Source: Akebia trifoliata
Lineage: Eukaryota; Streptophyta; Magnoliopsida; Ranunculales; Lardizabalaceae
Assembly: GCA_017979445.1 (NCBI GenBank)
Contig: CM030714.1
Location: 496,001-560,000 of the forward strand
Direction of reading: 5' to 3'
Length of the DNA stretch: 64,000 nt
Below the pieces are notes generated by a model. It was not told where the DNA came from and searched no databases. It saw nothing but the letters and a program-made list of their open reading frames with translations. Each line of letters begins with the position of its first letter. The first letter of the stretch is position 1. The translations under genes were made by a program, and so were the position numbers. This document shows, piece after piece, positions 11,297-22,238 of this stretch.

Positions 11297-11693
11297 GGCG
11301 TGCGTTTTTGGCAGATTTTTTTTTTTTTTGGGTTTAGGATTTCATGAGCCTAATTGTTGGAATAAATATAATAATGTTTTTAATCTCTACTTGGGGTATA
11401 ATAAGAAACAATTGGGGTGCCAATAGTAGCTCTCTATTCGCCATCCAAGAAAAGAAAGCATAAACACAAAAACTGATTCAAATCAGTCGACTCGGTTGAC
11501 TATTTCAATTATAAAACTATATATACAAGACAAATCGAACTCAGACGTTTTTAAAAACCAAGATTAGAACTTGAATTGGCGCCTAATTCTGTTATTTTAG
11601 TCTGAAAACACAAGAAGGAATCGTCCATCTCCATTTCCATTCCCGATTTCTCAAACATAGAAAGAATTCTGCACAGTGAGCACAAACCACAAT

Positions 11694-12857
11694 ATGGTTT
11701 CAATCAAATCCAACAAGAAAATCGAAGAAGATGTTGAAGATGATGGTAAAGAAATGTTGGAAATGAGTGGAGGATTGATGTCTATACTCCCATATGATAT
11801 CTTCCACACAATTCTCTCCAGATTATCCATCAAAACTCTCTCTCAATGCAGATGGGTTTGCAAATATTGGTACGAAACAACCCAAAACCCGAATTTCACT
11901 AACCTCTACCACTCCATTTCAATCCAAAACAATTCCCCTTCCCTTATCATTCACGATCGATACAACGATAACTTTTACTTAATCGAACACCAAGTTTTCG
12001 AGTCTCTCGAGACGTCAACAACTGTATCCAGCACCAAATTTAACAGACCCAAACGAGCGTTACGAGTAGTGGGTTCATGTAATGGTTTGATGTGTTTATT
12101 TCCACAACCTTATTTGATTTGCAATCCTATTACAGGAGAGGGAATTAGGCTCCCTAAATCACCAAATTACGAGGTTGGGGATACCATAAATGGATTTGGG
12201 TTTGATTCAACCACTAACTCGTATAAGGTGATACGAATATTTTACGTTTTGGACGAAAAATCTATTAAAATGGTATTTGAGATATTTTCGTTGGGCTCTG
12301 GACAATGGAAAAGTGTAGGAGATGTTCCTTACATGCTTAGAAATGAACAATCTCATGTGTTCTTGAATGGAGCTCTTCATTGGATGACAAGTGTATCTGG
12401 TCATCCGAAATTGTCCGAAATTATTGTATCTTTTGATATGGGTTGTGAGAAATTCAAAGCAATCCCATCCCCACCCGGTTTCATCTTGAACAAGAATTGC
12501 ACGTCTACGACGTTGGAGGTGTTGGGAGATTGTCTTTGTTTTATTGATTCTAAAGCCCAGGATCGGACAGAGATTTGGGTGATGAAAGATTATGGAGTGG
12601 AGGGTTCTTGGATTAAAGAATATGTTATCAGACACAATGTTGTGGACGGGGCTGTGAAAGGGTTTTACCATGTGATAAGATTAATGGAGAATGGTGAAAT
12701 CTTGGTGCATTATGGTTTCGACATTCTTGGTTATTATAACCTTACAACAGATGCTTTTAGGCCTATTGTGACGCATGGGCTTCCAGTCAGTCTTTTTAAT
12801 TGGACACCAATTGTCCATGTAGGGAGCCTCATTTCACCCAAGAACCTTGGCAGATGA
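11694..12857 (+). CDS. F-box protein with FBA interaction domain, sister copy
   Basis: A single-exon frame. The first in-frame ATG is at 11694 (MVSIKSNKK), giving 387 aa. The frame stays open upstream through a GTG at 11676 that aligns with the ATG of the sister copy at 7495, so the ancestral start codon has mutated here. The F-box is at about residues 32-75 (LPYDIFHTILSRLSIKTLSQ, CRWVCKYWYETT). It is followed by GSCNGLMCLFPQPYLICNP, GFGFDSTTNSYKVIRI, VFLNGALHWM, EIWVMKDYGVEGSWIKEYVI, LMENGEILVHYG and HVGSLISPKN. It is collinear with the copy at 7731-8822 along its whole length, including promoter words, so the pair is a tandem duplicate. Presumed SCF substrate adaptor; the substrate is unknown. 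Confidence 0.9.
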   Translation: MVSIKSNKKIEEDVEDDGKEMLEMSGGLMSILPYDIFHTILSRLSIKTLSQCRWVCKYWYETTQNPNFTNLYHSISIQNNSPSLIIHDRYNDNFYLIEHQVFESLETSTTVSSTKFNRPKRALRVVGSCNGLMCLFPQPYLICNPITGEGIRLPKSPNYEVGDTINGFGFDSTTNSYKVIRIFYVLDEKSIKMVFEIFSLGSGQWKSVGDVPYMLRNEQSHVFLNGALHWMTSVSGHPKLSEIIVSFDMGCEKFKAIPSPPGFILNKNCTSTTLEVLGDCLCFIDSKAQDRTEIWVMKDYGVEGSWIKEYVIRHNVVDGAVKGFYHVIRLMENGEILVHYGFDILGYYNLTTDAFRPIVTHGLPVSLFNWTPIVHVGSLISPKNLGR

Positions 12858-13344
12858 ACGGAAAGGTAACGTAATTTGTTATGAATTCTAATATTCTCAG
12901 TTCACATTGTGTTATATGTCTTGTTTTTTGAGGAGATACTATTTGTAATAACTGTTTGTTTCTATTCTCAATCCGATTCTCCATAGAGTTCCTTAGTACT
13001 AAACCAAAAAAAGAAACAATTTGAATCGTCAGTTAACATACGAGTGCCTCAACCTATTTGGGTTCCTGTTGTTTTTTATTTTTATTTTATGTCATTTCTA
13101 TAGTTGAGGAAATATCTTTGGAAAAGAGATTAAAATCTTGTAATTTACATATACAATGTTCATGTTTTCTGATTCATCAACTAAAGTGTAGCGTGCTTTG
13201 CATTATATATCATGTTAGCTAGCTTATCTGATTGTTCTAGAGATAGAAGGGACCGAATTGCTTTTCGAGTTGTATGAAACCATGAGCATAGCCATGAAAC
13301 CAATCCTATCTTTCACATATGTGCTATGGTATTGCGTGGTTTCT
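12858..13344. other. 3' flank of F-box copy 2
   Basis: No gene. The stretch at about 13033-13240 (gagtgcctcaacc...gttagctagcttatctgatt) is repeated at 14209-14392 in the same orientation, a local direct duplication of about 200 bp about 1.2 kb apart. Part of it also matches the flank of copy 1 at about 9357. Confidence 0.55.
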
Positions 13345-13690
13345 TCAATTTTCAACTTAAGTATTCTTTCTCCATCAAACTTCAAGAACAAGATTGGGTT
13401 TTGGTGGAGGTTGAAAGCTGGTAGGTTTTGGGAAGAAAAATCAGGGTTTTTTGCCAATATGTTGAAGACAGAGTTGTAGATGATGGATTGAAAACAAGCT
13501 TGAAGAGGTTTAAATGGTTAAAAAAGTTTATCTTAGAGGTTGAAAACAATAGGTTGATAGGGAAAATCAAGGGTTTCTGCACGAGATTGAAGATGGGGTT
13601 GTTTTAGTCATTTTATGTTAGTCTCTCATGCAAGACTGAAGTCAATGGACATGTCATCAGATTGAATGCATGGTTCCTCTTTTGGGTCCC
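13345..13690. repeat. Spacer repeat B, copy 2
   Basis: Collinear with 10115-10375 and 16350-16650. Shared blocks include caagattgggttttggtgga, gatgatggattgaaaacaag and tttatgttagtctctcatgc. Confidence 0.65.
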
Positions 13691-13727
13691 TTAATACTCT
13701 TTTACATCTTATAATATCCTTAATAAA

Positions 13728-13995
13728 TTGAGCATAATAGAAATGAGACTGTTGAGATGGATAAGTAAAAGACTAGAAACAATAAAATTAGACACAACTA
13801 TATATGGTCTATTGTAGAATAGACCCAATAGGCAATACATTAAGAGAAAGAAGATTAAGATGGTTTCGTCATTTTGTGCATATTTATCGAAGGCCAATTA
13901 CGATTCAATTAGAAGAAATATTCAAGTTGAAGTTCTTAAAAGAGGGAGAGAAAGATCCAAAACAACATGGATGGAATCAAACTACTGACCATTTT
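13728..13995 (+). mobile_element. RTE-type LINE fragment, 3' end of the reverse transcriptase frame
   Basis: Conceptual translation across frames gives RLLRWISKRLETIK and later RERRLRWFRH...RRPITIQLEE. This matches the tail of plant non-LTR reverse transcriptase frames (the 'RLRWFGHV-RRP' signature). It has several frame breaks and is a dead fragment. Confidence 0.6.
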
Positions 13996-15015
13996 TTAAA
14001 CTTCTTCAACTTATTTATTTATTTATTTGATATCTTCATTTAATACTATCCAGTTATATCTGATTAATTTTTCTCCTCCAAATGTTTTGCTTTGATCAGC
14101 TGTACGATGGCATGATTATAGAAGATAGAGCATGGACTGCACTTAGTTGACGAACTTGGAAATCCAGGTATGAATTTGTTAATTGCAAGATGTGGTCGTT
14201 TAACGTCCGAGTGCCTCAGCTTATTGGGATTCTGTTGATTTCTGTGTTGTTTTTGTAGTTGACAAGATATCTTTGTAAAAAAGAGATTAAAAACTTGAAG
14301 TTTCATAGATAATGTTCATGTTTTCCAGTTCATTTAATAAAATGTAGCGTGCTTTGCGTTACGTGTCTTGTTAGCTAGCTTATCTGATTATTCAAGTGGT
14401 AGAACCGTAGAGGGAGTCTGTGTCAAGGTATTATTTGGACTGAGATTAAAGGGAAAAATGCAAGTTTCCGAGAGAACATGAAGGTTTTCTAAGGATACGT
14501 TTTCAGAGTAGAATAGAAATCGTTAGTCACAAAGTGGAATAAAAATTTTCATTTGCCCAGAACAAAATCATTATTTGCAAAAAAAATTTACATATATAAC
14601 TATTGAGCCTTGTTAACCTGACTTGAAGTAGCACTCTAGCGTGCAAAGAACTATCTATTGTCCTTGAATGTTTAATACTCATAACTCAGAAAAAAATCTA
14701 TGACGTTTTACACACTCAACAGTTACTTCAAGTGTTATTTAAAGTCACTCCAAGGCTTGTTAAGCTCCTCAAAAAGGGTAGGACCAATATTCAAAAGCCC
14801 ACGAAAAATTAATTCCGAAGGATTACCTTGCAAGGTCCGATTGACCACAACCAATTACACGTAAGACTCTTCGAGAGGGTGGTGCATGTGACCGAAGTAT
14901 GGGGATACGCACGATAAGTATGTATTTATATAAAATAAATTGTTTTAAAAAATAATTTTATGTTTAATATTACGCTTAGGTAATAGTAGAAGGTTGCATG
15001 TGGAAGTGCACATGA

Positions 15016-15142
15016 AGGTACCACTTAGCTAACTGGTAAAGCCTTGAGGATGGTTGATCCCATGAACTAATTGCAAACTCGGTTGAATCCACTTTCACCC
15101 TCCATTAACTACTAATCTCTTATGTGTTTAACAAAAAAAAAA
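15016..15142 (+). mobile_element. tRNA-derived SINE candidate
   Basis: An A-box-like word (ttagctaactggtaaagc, about 15025) and a B-box-like ggttgaatcc (15081-15090) are correctly ordered. A tail ttaacaaaaaaaaaa ends near 15142. Possible target duplication: gtgcacatg before and acgcacatg after. Body length is typical of a short plant SINE. Confidence 0.5.
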
Positions 15143-15627
15143 GTGCAAACGCACATGTATCAAAAGAACTTATTTGTAATTTAAAATATTGATTAAACCA
15201 TTTTTAAAGATTACAAAGTTAAAAAGGATATTCTTTATCATTTTGAAAACTAAGCAACATGGTTGGTTGCAATTTTTTAATATCAAAATGATCATAATTA
15301 TATTAAATTTATGACCTCTCAAATTTTGGTGTAGAATCACTTCTACTCCACTTTCTCTCAGTATAATAATAAAAATAATGTGTCTAATCTTCTTAAACAA
15401 AAATGAGTAATGATAATTTGATACTCTCACGTGACATACTCAAAATACTCTCTTGACATGGGAAATACCAAAACAATAACTGCAATTGTGGCAGTTAAAT
15501 GTCTGGTAGAACATATTATAAGGGATTCGAACAACTGCTCTTTCATGTCATCATTTGGTCTACCAACCTTATATATATATATAGGGTCCGATTCGGCACC
15601 CAACATTTTGCCCAACTTTTTGTCGTA

Positions 15628-16165
15628 CATGGGTTAGAAGTTTTAGAATAAGCTGATTTTTGGTGAGGCAGATCTCTATGGTGAGGAGATCATCCTCACA
15701 AAAAATCAGCCGAATCCAAAACTTCTAATCCCATCACAAATGGTTTACAAAAAATGGACTGTCCACGATTTTTCAACTTGTAAACATGGGATTAGAAGGA
15801 GTTCATCCTCACCAAAAATCAGTCCATTCTAAAACTTCTAACCCATGTAGGACAAAACATGTTGGGCAAAATGTTTACCCTATACTTTAACAAACGTGTT
15901 TTGTCCTACATGGGTTAGAAGTTTTGGAATTGGCTGATTTTTGGTGAGAATGATCTCTATGGTGAGGAGATCATCCTCATCAAAAATCAGCTAATTCCAA
16001 AACTTCTAACCCCATAAAAAATGGACGATCCATGATTTTTCAACTTGTAAACATGGGGCTAAAATTTTTGGAATGGGCTGATTTTTGGTGAGGATGATCT
16101 TCTAATCATAGGGATCATCCTCACCAAAAATCATCCCATTCCAAAACTTCTAACCTATGTAGAAC
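15628..16165. repeat. Tandem array of four hairpins (two ~280-bp units)
   Basis: The arm acatgggttagaagttttrg + aatgggctgatttttggtga alternates with its reverse complement four times. Arms begin at 15628, 15784, 15908 and 16051. The first and third hairpins each have about 45-50 bp arms enclosing gatctctatggtgaggagat. The second is partly deleted on its left side. The central stretch 15834-15925 is itself palindromic. No coding content. Confidence 0.85.
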
Positions 16166-16349
16166 AAAACACATTTGTTAAAGTGTAGGGTAAAGCTTAG
16201 GGTGTTGAATATATATATATATATATATGCTATGTTATCACGTGTTTCTTTCAATTTTTTGATCAAAAGTCCATCTGACGAAATAATCATAACCATCTGT
16301 TTCACATGGACTCCCACTTGACCCTTTGTTCTATTAGTGTTTATATCAA

Positions 16350-16650
16350 TAAATATGATCTCGCTCTCAAACCTCAAAAACAAGATTGGGTTTCGTTGGA
16401 GGTGGAAAGTTGGTAGGTTGTGGAAGCAAAAAGTCAGGGTTTTTTTGGCAAAATGTTGAAGACATTGTAGAAGCCTTGAAGGTGATGGATTGAAAACAAG
16501 CTTGAAGAGATTCATTAGGTTAGAAAAGTTTGTTAGAAGTTGAAAATAATGGGTTTTGGAGGAAATCAAGCTCTTCTGTCATGAGTTTGAAGATGGGATT
16601 GTTTGTTTTAGTCATTTTATGTTAGTCTTTCACACAAGACTGAATTCAAG
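16350..16650. repeat. Spacer repeat B, copy 3
   Basis: The third copy of the block at 10115 and 13345. It is not preceded by an F-box gene, so either that gene was lost from this unit or the module moved independently. Confidence 0.6.
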
Positions 16651-16860
16651 GCTCAAAAGGATCACAGACGGCCAATAGAACAAAGCTAATGTGGAGTAGC
16701 TTTGGTCGATAATAAACTAACTGAAAGACGATTGAGATGATTTGGGCATGCTCATCGAAGATTAATTACGATCATAATTAAAAGAAATATTCAAATTAAA
16801 GATCCTAAAAGATCGACGAGAAGATCCAAACTAATGCACATGGAATAATTTGCTCTAATT
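16651..16860 (+). mobile_element. RTE-type LINE fragment
   Basis: Contains gaaagacgattgagatgatttg and catcgaagattaattacg, the nucleotide counterpart of the RLR-F-H...RR-I tail in the fragment at 13728. Degenerate, no open frame. Confidence 0.5.
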
Positions 16861-17669
16861 CCTATTAGGATCTCCGCAAATCACCATAAAAATTTGCTCC
16901 CTTCGAGCCTCTATAAATTGTTGTAAATTTTTGCCTCCTATCAATCATAAATTGTTGAAAACTCTCATGATTTTTCTACTAATAGTGTATGTCTTTGTCA
17001 TCCAACATAAAACTTTACGATTTTTTCAAAACATTCCAAGCAAGGCCAAGACAATTAGTAAGTAAAGAACTTTGACTGCAATCTTTCTTGTTTGAACTTT
17101 GAATGAATAACACCTTGATGTACGCCTATTTACCAACAATTGTGTTAGAGCTTGACTTAGCATTTAAAGATAATTGACTTCGACCTACTTTTACTTTCTA
17201 GCCTTTCTCACTCATAATCTTTTAAGATAAATGCTTGAAGCCTACCTAAATAATAATATAATATAACCTAACCTAACTTCTAGAATATAAGATATATTTT
17301 AATAAAAACTGATGTAGGAATATGATGGTGGTGCACTAACACTTCTAGTGTGTTCCTGCTGCAACCTACAAATAAAAAGATGGGATCAAGATAATTTAGG
17401 TTAATATTATCTAGGGCTTGTTTGGATTGCAAAAAATTTCACTAAAAATCTCTCTCTCTCTCTCTTCTCTTTATTTTTTTATTTTTTGTATTAATTAAAG
17501 AGAATCCAAAAGTCATTTTCATTTTAAGTCATGGTTAATCTACAATAACAAAGTCTTATCCCAAAGATTTGGGACCTACTAAAACAAATCATGATCCCAA
17601 TTCCAATTTGTATACGTTCAAGCATTTTTTTGTTTAGTGTAAATTACAATTTTGAGTGTTGAATATGGG

Positions 17670-17880
17670 AAAATTTTCATTCTAATACACTGTCCTTTTT
17701 AATTCCCAAAGCATGCTTTTAAGCAAGTTCGTCACTTATATAAAATCAATGAGATTGCCACTTTTAAAATAAATAGCAGCGAGATTGTCATTTTTAAAAT
17801 CCCTACGATCTCACAACACATGTTTTTGGAATTAAAATGAACAATGTATTAAATGAACAATGTATTAGAACGGTAATTTT
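17670..17880. mobile_element. Foldback MITE, family C copy 2
   Basis: The left end aaaattttcattctaataca, continuing cactgtcctttttaattccc, is mirrored by the right end ggaattaaaatgaacaatgt ... tattagaacggtaatttt. The interior has ctcatcac/gagattgtc words. Same terminal signature as 11041-11270. Confidence 0.6.
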
Positions 17881-18736
17881 AACAAAAGTTAGGCATGTTT
17901 TAGGAATTCTCTCTCTATCTTTATTGTTTTCATTTACGTTCTTTTAGGTCTTCATTTTTTTTTTTTTAAGCTTTACTTGGATACTTTTTCTAAGAGACCG
18001 TTATGATTACAACTTAAAGAATTATTGGCAACTTAAGCACTTTTATAATAATTTTTCAAAATTTTTGTTTTTTTCATAAGAAAGTAGATTTTTATATTTG
18101 AGTGCACCAAGATTGTTTTTGTTAAAGTAAAGCTCACTTTTTTCTTGGTCAGAGAGAGAGAGCTCTGTAACTCTGTGGGCTTTAAACCAGTAAAAACCAT
18201 GAGCTTCATTGGTATAAATTATTAGTTAAGAAGATTATTTCTACATTTTGAAGATTTGCTTAGTTTAATTGCAACAAATTAAATGGTGACATACCTTTGC
18301 CCAGGCTTGGTATCTTGAACAATCAGATTGTTAAGAACATCCTTTCAAGCTGAAATAACTTCCTTTGGATTAGATTGATCTTGGAATCTTTTTTTCCTCA
18401 CTTTTCGATAACGTAATCTGTTGATCGTTCTTGGAATCCCGTGGAAAAGCAGATTAGTAGGTAGTAGTCACTGGGCGAATGCAGGTTTTGACTAAATTCT
18501 ACATTATCAAATGTGTAATTAGCCCGCTTTGTCGGTGAGGATACTTATTAAGACCTCACAAATATATAAAACATAAAGGCCTAACACCTTATTAAGCACC
18601 CAAATTTTTTAGATAAACACTATCATCACCATGACCACCACCACCACCATGTAACTATTTAAGTCCTATAGATCCCTTGTTTGATTTCAAGCAAGGCATT
18701 CCACAATTTGATCTGATCAACCCCCCCAAAACAAAG

Positions 18737-19030
18737 ATGTGGCGTCTCCTAGCTAAGGTTAGTCGAACCCTCCAAAACATGAAGAGGGGTTCACGAGTCG
18801 CTGATGAGAACACGTTGGTCGACATGAATGAAGCTGAAATACATCACGGATGGAGTGGGTTCTCTGCTCTTTATGGTATCGTTCAAGCTCCTCTCTCACT
18901 CCTCTCTTGCATTTCCCAACCTCATGTTAACAGTGCTGATGGGATATGGGTATCTGATGAATTTGCTAGGATTTCAGAGATGAATCAGCTTATGGTAAGT
19001 GACGGCATGCACTATGCGATTTTCATATAA
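18737..19030 (+). CDS. Small conserved plant protein of unknown function
   Basis: An intron-less 97-aa frame starting at the ATG at 18737 (MWRLLAKVSRTLQNMKRGSR). Upstream codons are open but have no ATG. The C-terminal half holds SLLSCISQPHVNSADGIWVS followed by EFARISEMNQLMVSDGMHYA. I associate this pattern, from memory of the family, with a small plant-wide protein group lacking a named domain and ending in a conserved 'M-YAI' tail. There is no signal peptide or membrane segment. A good donor-like ATG|GTAAGT occurs inside the frame at about 18993, but the reading continues to a family-like C-terminus without splicing. Function unknown. Confidence 0.6.
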   Translation: MWRLLAKVSRTLQNMKRGSRVADENTLVDMNEAEIHHGWSGFSALYGIVQAPLSLLSCISQPHVNSADGIWVSDEFARISEMNQLMVSDGMHYAIFI

Positions 19031-20664
19031 ATCGCATATAAATTTTGTTTAGTTACGACCCATGTGCATATTATCACTCTTGTTATCAAGATGTTATTGT
19101 ATCTTGGTTTTTCTATTAAAGCCAAGAAAATGTGTGAGGATTCCAATGATTAGTCAGCATGAGATGTACATAAAGATCAATTGGTTAATTTGTCGAATTT
19201 TATTGATAAAATGAGTTGGATTGGTATTTATCGTCCATAAGACAAAATCATTCTACTTGATAGAATTAGTCAGAAGTGTCATGGTTGACGATGTTCTAAA
19301 TCGCTGCAATTCTAAGTAAAAGAAAAATTATAGTCTTCATATGCTTGATTGTCTCCCTACAAATCACGATAACATCTTATTGGATGCTTGTTTTCCCTCC
19401 ATAGATGGTAAATCAGTAAAGCTGAGGGAGATCCTTAAGAAATTGCCCAAAAATACCTTCCCAAAGACCACAAAAAAATACAGAATTTTTGTAGCATAAA
19501 ATTCCACGATGCTTAAGGATGAGCATAGCAGAGCAAACTTTTCAATTATAGGTGGTATGGGTGTCATTCGGTTGGTTCAAGTATCAATACAAGCAGAGTC
19601 GTAGATTTCAACTCGTATATTATACCCATTATTGGAAAGTTGGAACAATATGTAGGGATGATTCTGGTTCTTAAGCAACTCTGGCTCCAATTCTGAAATA
19701 GATAGTCCAGAAAATAGGATGTTCTGTGCCAATTTCAGTTAGATATCTGTGAATCAGGTACCCATTATTACCCTAGTCTTGCTTCTATTCACTTTGGCAT
19801 AGTTCAGCATATAACGTCCAAGAGAGATCACGATGAATGCCATGAAAGATGTCATCAATTTCTAAATTATGTGAAAATGGGTGGAGCGGTTTTGGATTGG
19901 TCACTAAAACAACGCTCCTAAGCCATCAAGCTCAACCAAAACAACGCTCTCCTCGAAAGTAACCACAAGTAAAAAAGCATTACCTATATCCTCAAAATTC
20001 CAAGATCCCAAATAGTATGCTTTCTGGATGATAAGAGACCAGCTTTCTCTACAGGAAAACAAAGCCATTTTCACTACACATGATGGCTACCACTGACACA
20101 AGATTAAGCTAAATTTCAACAAATCGGTCATGTGAGACATGAGTAAAGCATCATCAATAGGCAGCATTCAGAAGGGTAGGAGTAAAATTGATTGCAGGCT
20201 TTGAAGATCCAATAGGAAAGAAACAAATATCTGTAACGGTGTCAAGTTCAGTTACAATGACTTGTCCTTTCCTCAAGGACAAAGGTAGGGGGCTCTCAAC
20301 TCATCATCAATGATCAAAGACGGGTCCCTTGGAGGCTATGGACTCTTATCACAAAAGCACAGACTACTCAAGCAAGGCACCATCTTGTGGGGAGCAAAAC
20401 CATCGATTTGAGTGTGTAACATGGCAGTTGACAGCTTTGCCAAACTTGGCATAAGGCTCATATCATGCACTTGAAAAAGAAAAGAAAAAAAAAAGACCAT
20501 GAATCCATCTTTTAAACTTTTAACACACTTATCTCAAGACATTCTAAAATAGATGTAAAGAAAGTTCCATCCAAATCTATATGGCCCTGCCCAAGTTTGG
20601 AACTATTTTGTACCACTCGGAACTCCTCATGATTTTATACAAAATGATCAACCAATACAAGTAC
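19031..20664. other. Intergenic, no gene seen
   Basis: Short frames only. No family signature, RNA gene or clear transposon end recognised between the small conserved gene and the MULE-like element. Confidence 0.45.
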
Positions 20665-20674
20665 CTCACAACCA

Positions 20675-21404
20675 TAGTATTAAATTTCGACATATTTCCA
20701 CGAAATATACCGAAATATTTCCATTTCCACAAGTTACGACACGAAATTTAACCGACAATTTATTTTTGTATATATTTCGGTAGAAATCACTATTCATTTC
20801 GTGAAATATTTCGATGAATAGTGAATTTCGGCCGAAATTATCATTTTTAAGGTATAAAAATGCAATATTTCGGTGGAATATTTCGATGCATAGTAAATTT
20901 CAACTGAAATATTTTCTTTTTGTGAAAAAAACTTATAATTGCTTTTAGGAAGAACTTGTAAATTACACATAGTATTTACTAATAAAAATTGCATAGCTTA
21001 GTTAGTTATATGTGTCATCTAATTTTAATGTATTCTAAGCATATTCGTCCATTTATATAAGCACATATACAATCAACTATGTTTCAATTAGTTGGAATGC
21101 AATACTTAATAGTTTATTCATTTTAATGTCTTACATATTAAGTTGTATGTAGTTAATGCAACATTATTATTGTTATTTCCACTGGTAGCCTCTCAATACA
21201 TGTACACATGTGTAGCAAAATGTTGTTCATATTCAATTTCTCAGTCCATATGGTAGTTCATTGTATTTTGATCTGTTTAATGCCTATTTTATCATTTCCT
21301 ACAGGGTTAATGAAAATTCATCAATATTTCAGTCATTTCCAAAAATTGTATTCATTGAAATATTTTCATTTCCAGACTAACCGAAATCGAAATTTGATAC
21401 TTAG
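20675..21404. mobile_element. MULE-like non-autonomous element (730 bp)
   Basis: The ends carry AGTATTAAATTTCGA (left) and its near mirror TCGAAATTTGATACT (right). The 10 bases CTCACAACCA occur on both sides (20665-20674 and 21405-21414), a target duplication of the size made by Mutator-like elements. The interior left half is dense in cgaaatatttcg-type palindromic words. No transposase. Confidence 0.72.
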
Positions 21405-21741
21405 CTCACAACCAATGAACAAGTCCTTTACCAATGACTCCAATGATTTCCATAAAGTATATATGAGGCATCTATAAATAACACCTCTCCATGGACTTGA
21501 CCCCAATCTATATACCTTGTCACACGTTATTGGAAAGCCTGTGAAAATGTTTTTCCATGTAAATACTGCTGACCGGTCACACCACCTCAGTTCCCTTGTT
21601 TTTCTTGTTGCAGGTAATGAAATGTGAGTTTGGAAGCGAGGGGGGAGGGAGGGGGTTCGCACACAATCAAAAACGACCACAGAAATATCGTTTTACCTTC
21701 TTTCATTTCTCTGGTAGTGGAATAATGGAAAGTGGGTCTTG

Positions 21742-21776
21742 AAAAAAAAAAAAAAAAATTTGGGGGGGGGGGGGGG
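21742..21776. repeat. Poly-A/poly-G homopolymer junction
   Basis: A run of 17 A (21742-21758), then TTT, then 15 G (21762-21776). Low complexity and prone to sequencing length error. Confidence 0.85.
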
Positions 21777-22238
21777 TTTATGCCATTGAGAAGATCAAAT
21801 TTCTAGTACAGGTATAACACATAGTTAGAAATCATATACTATAAAAGCACTAAACTGGAACCAAAGGATCAATCCTCGCTTGATTATTCTAAAATAAAAA
21901 AGTTGAGCAAGAAAAAAAAATGTGCATCTTTGCAATCATTAAGTGAGGAAAATGAAAAATAACAAGATAAACAGCTCAAAAAACATAAACTGCAGCAACA
22001 TAAGAAAGAGATAAAAAGTTAGAGCAATAAAAACTATGAAACACTGGCAAAATAAAATTAAAAAAAAAAGCACGAACAGAAAGAAAGAACAAAACCTTAA
22101 AACCCTTACATTATAATCCTTAGTAATTGATTACCCACAACAAGAACCAAAACAAAATTATGGTTCAAAAAGATATCTATAGTTAATTTTGGTATAGATG
22201 TTTCATGGAATTTAAAGCAACTTCACTATAGACTAACT

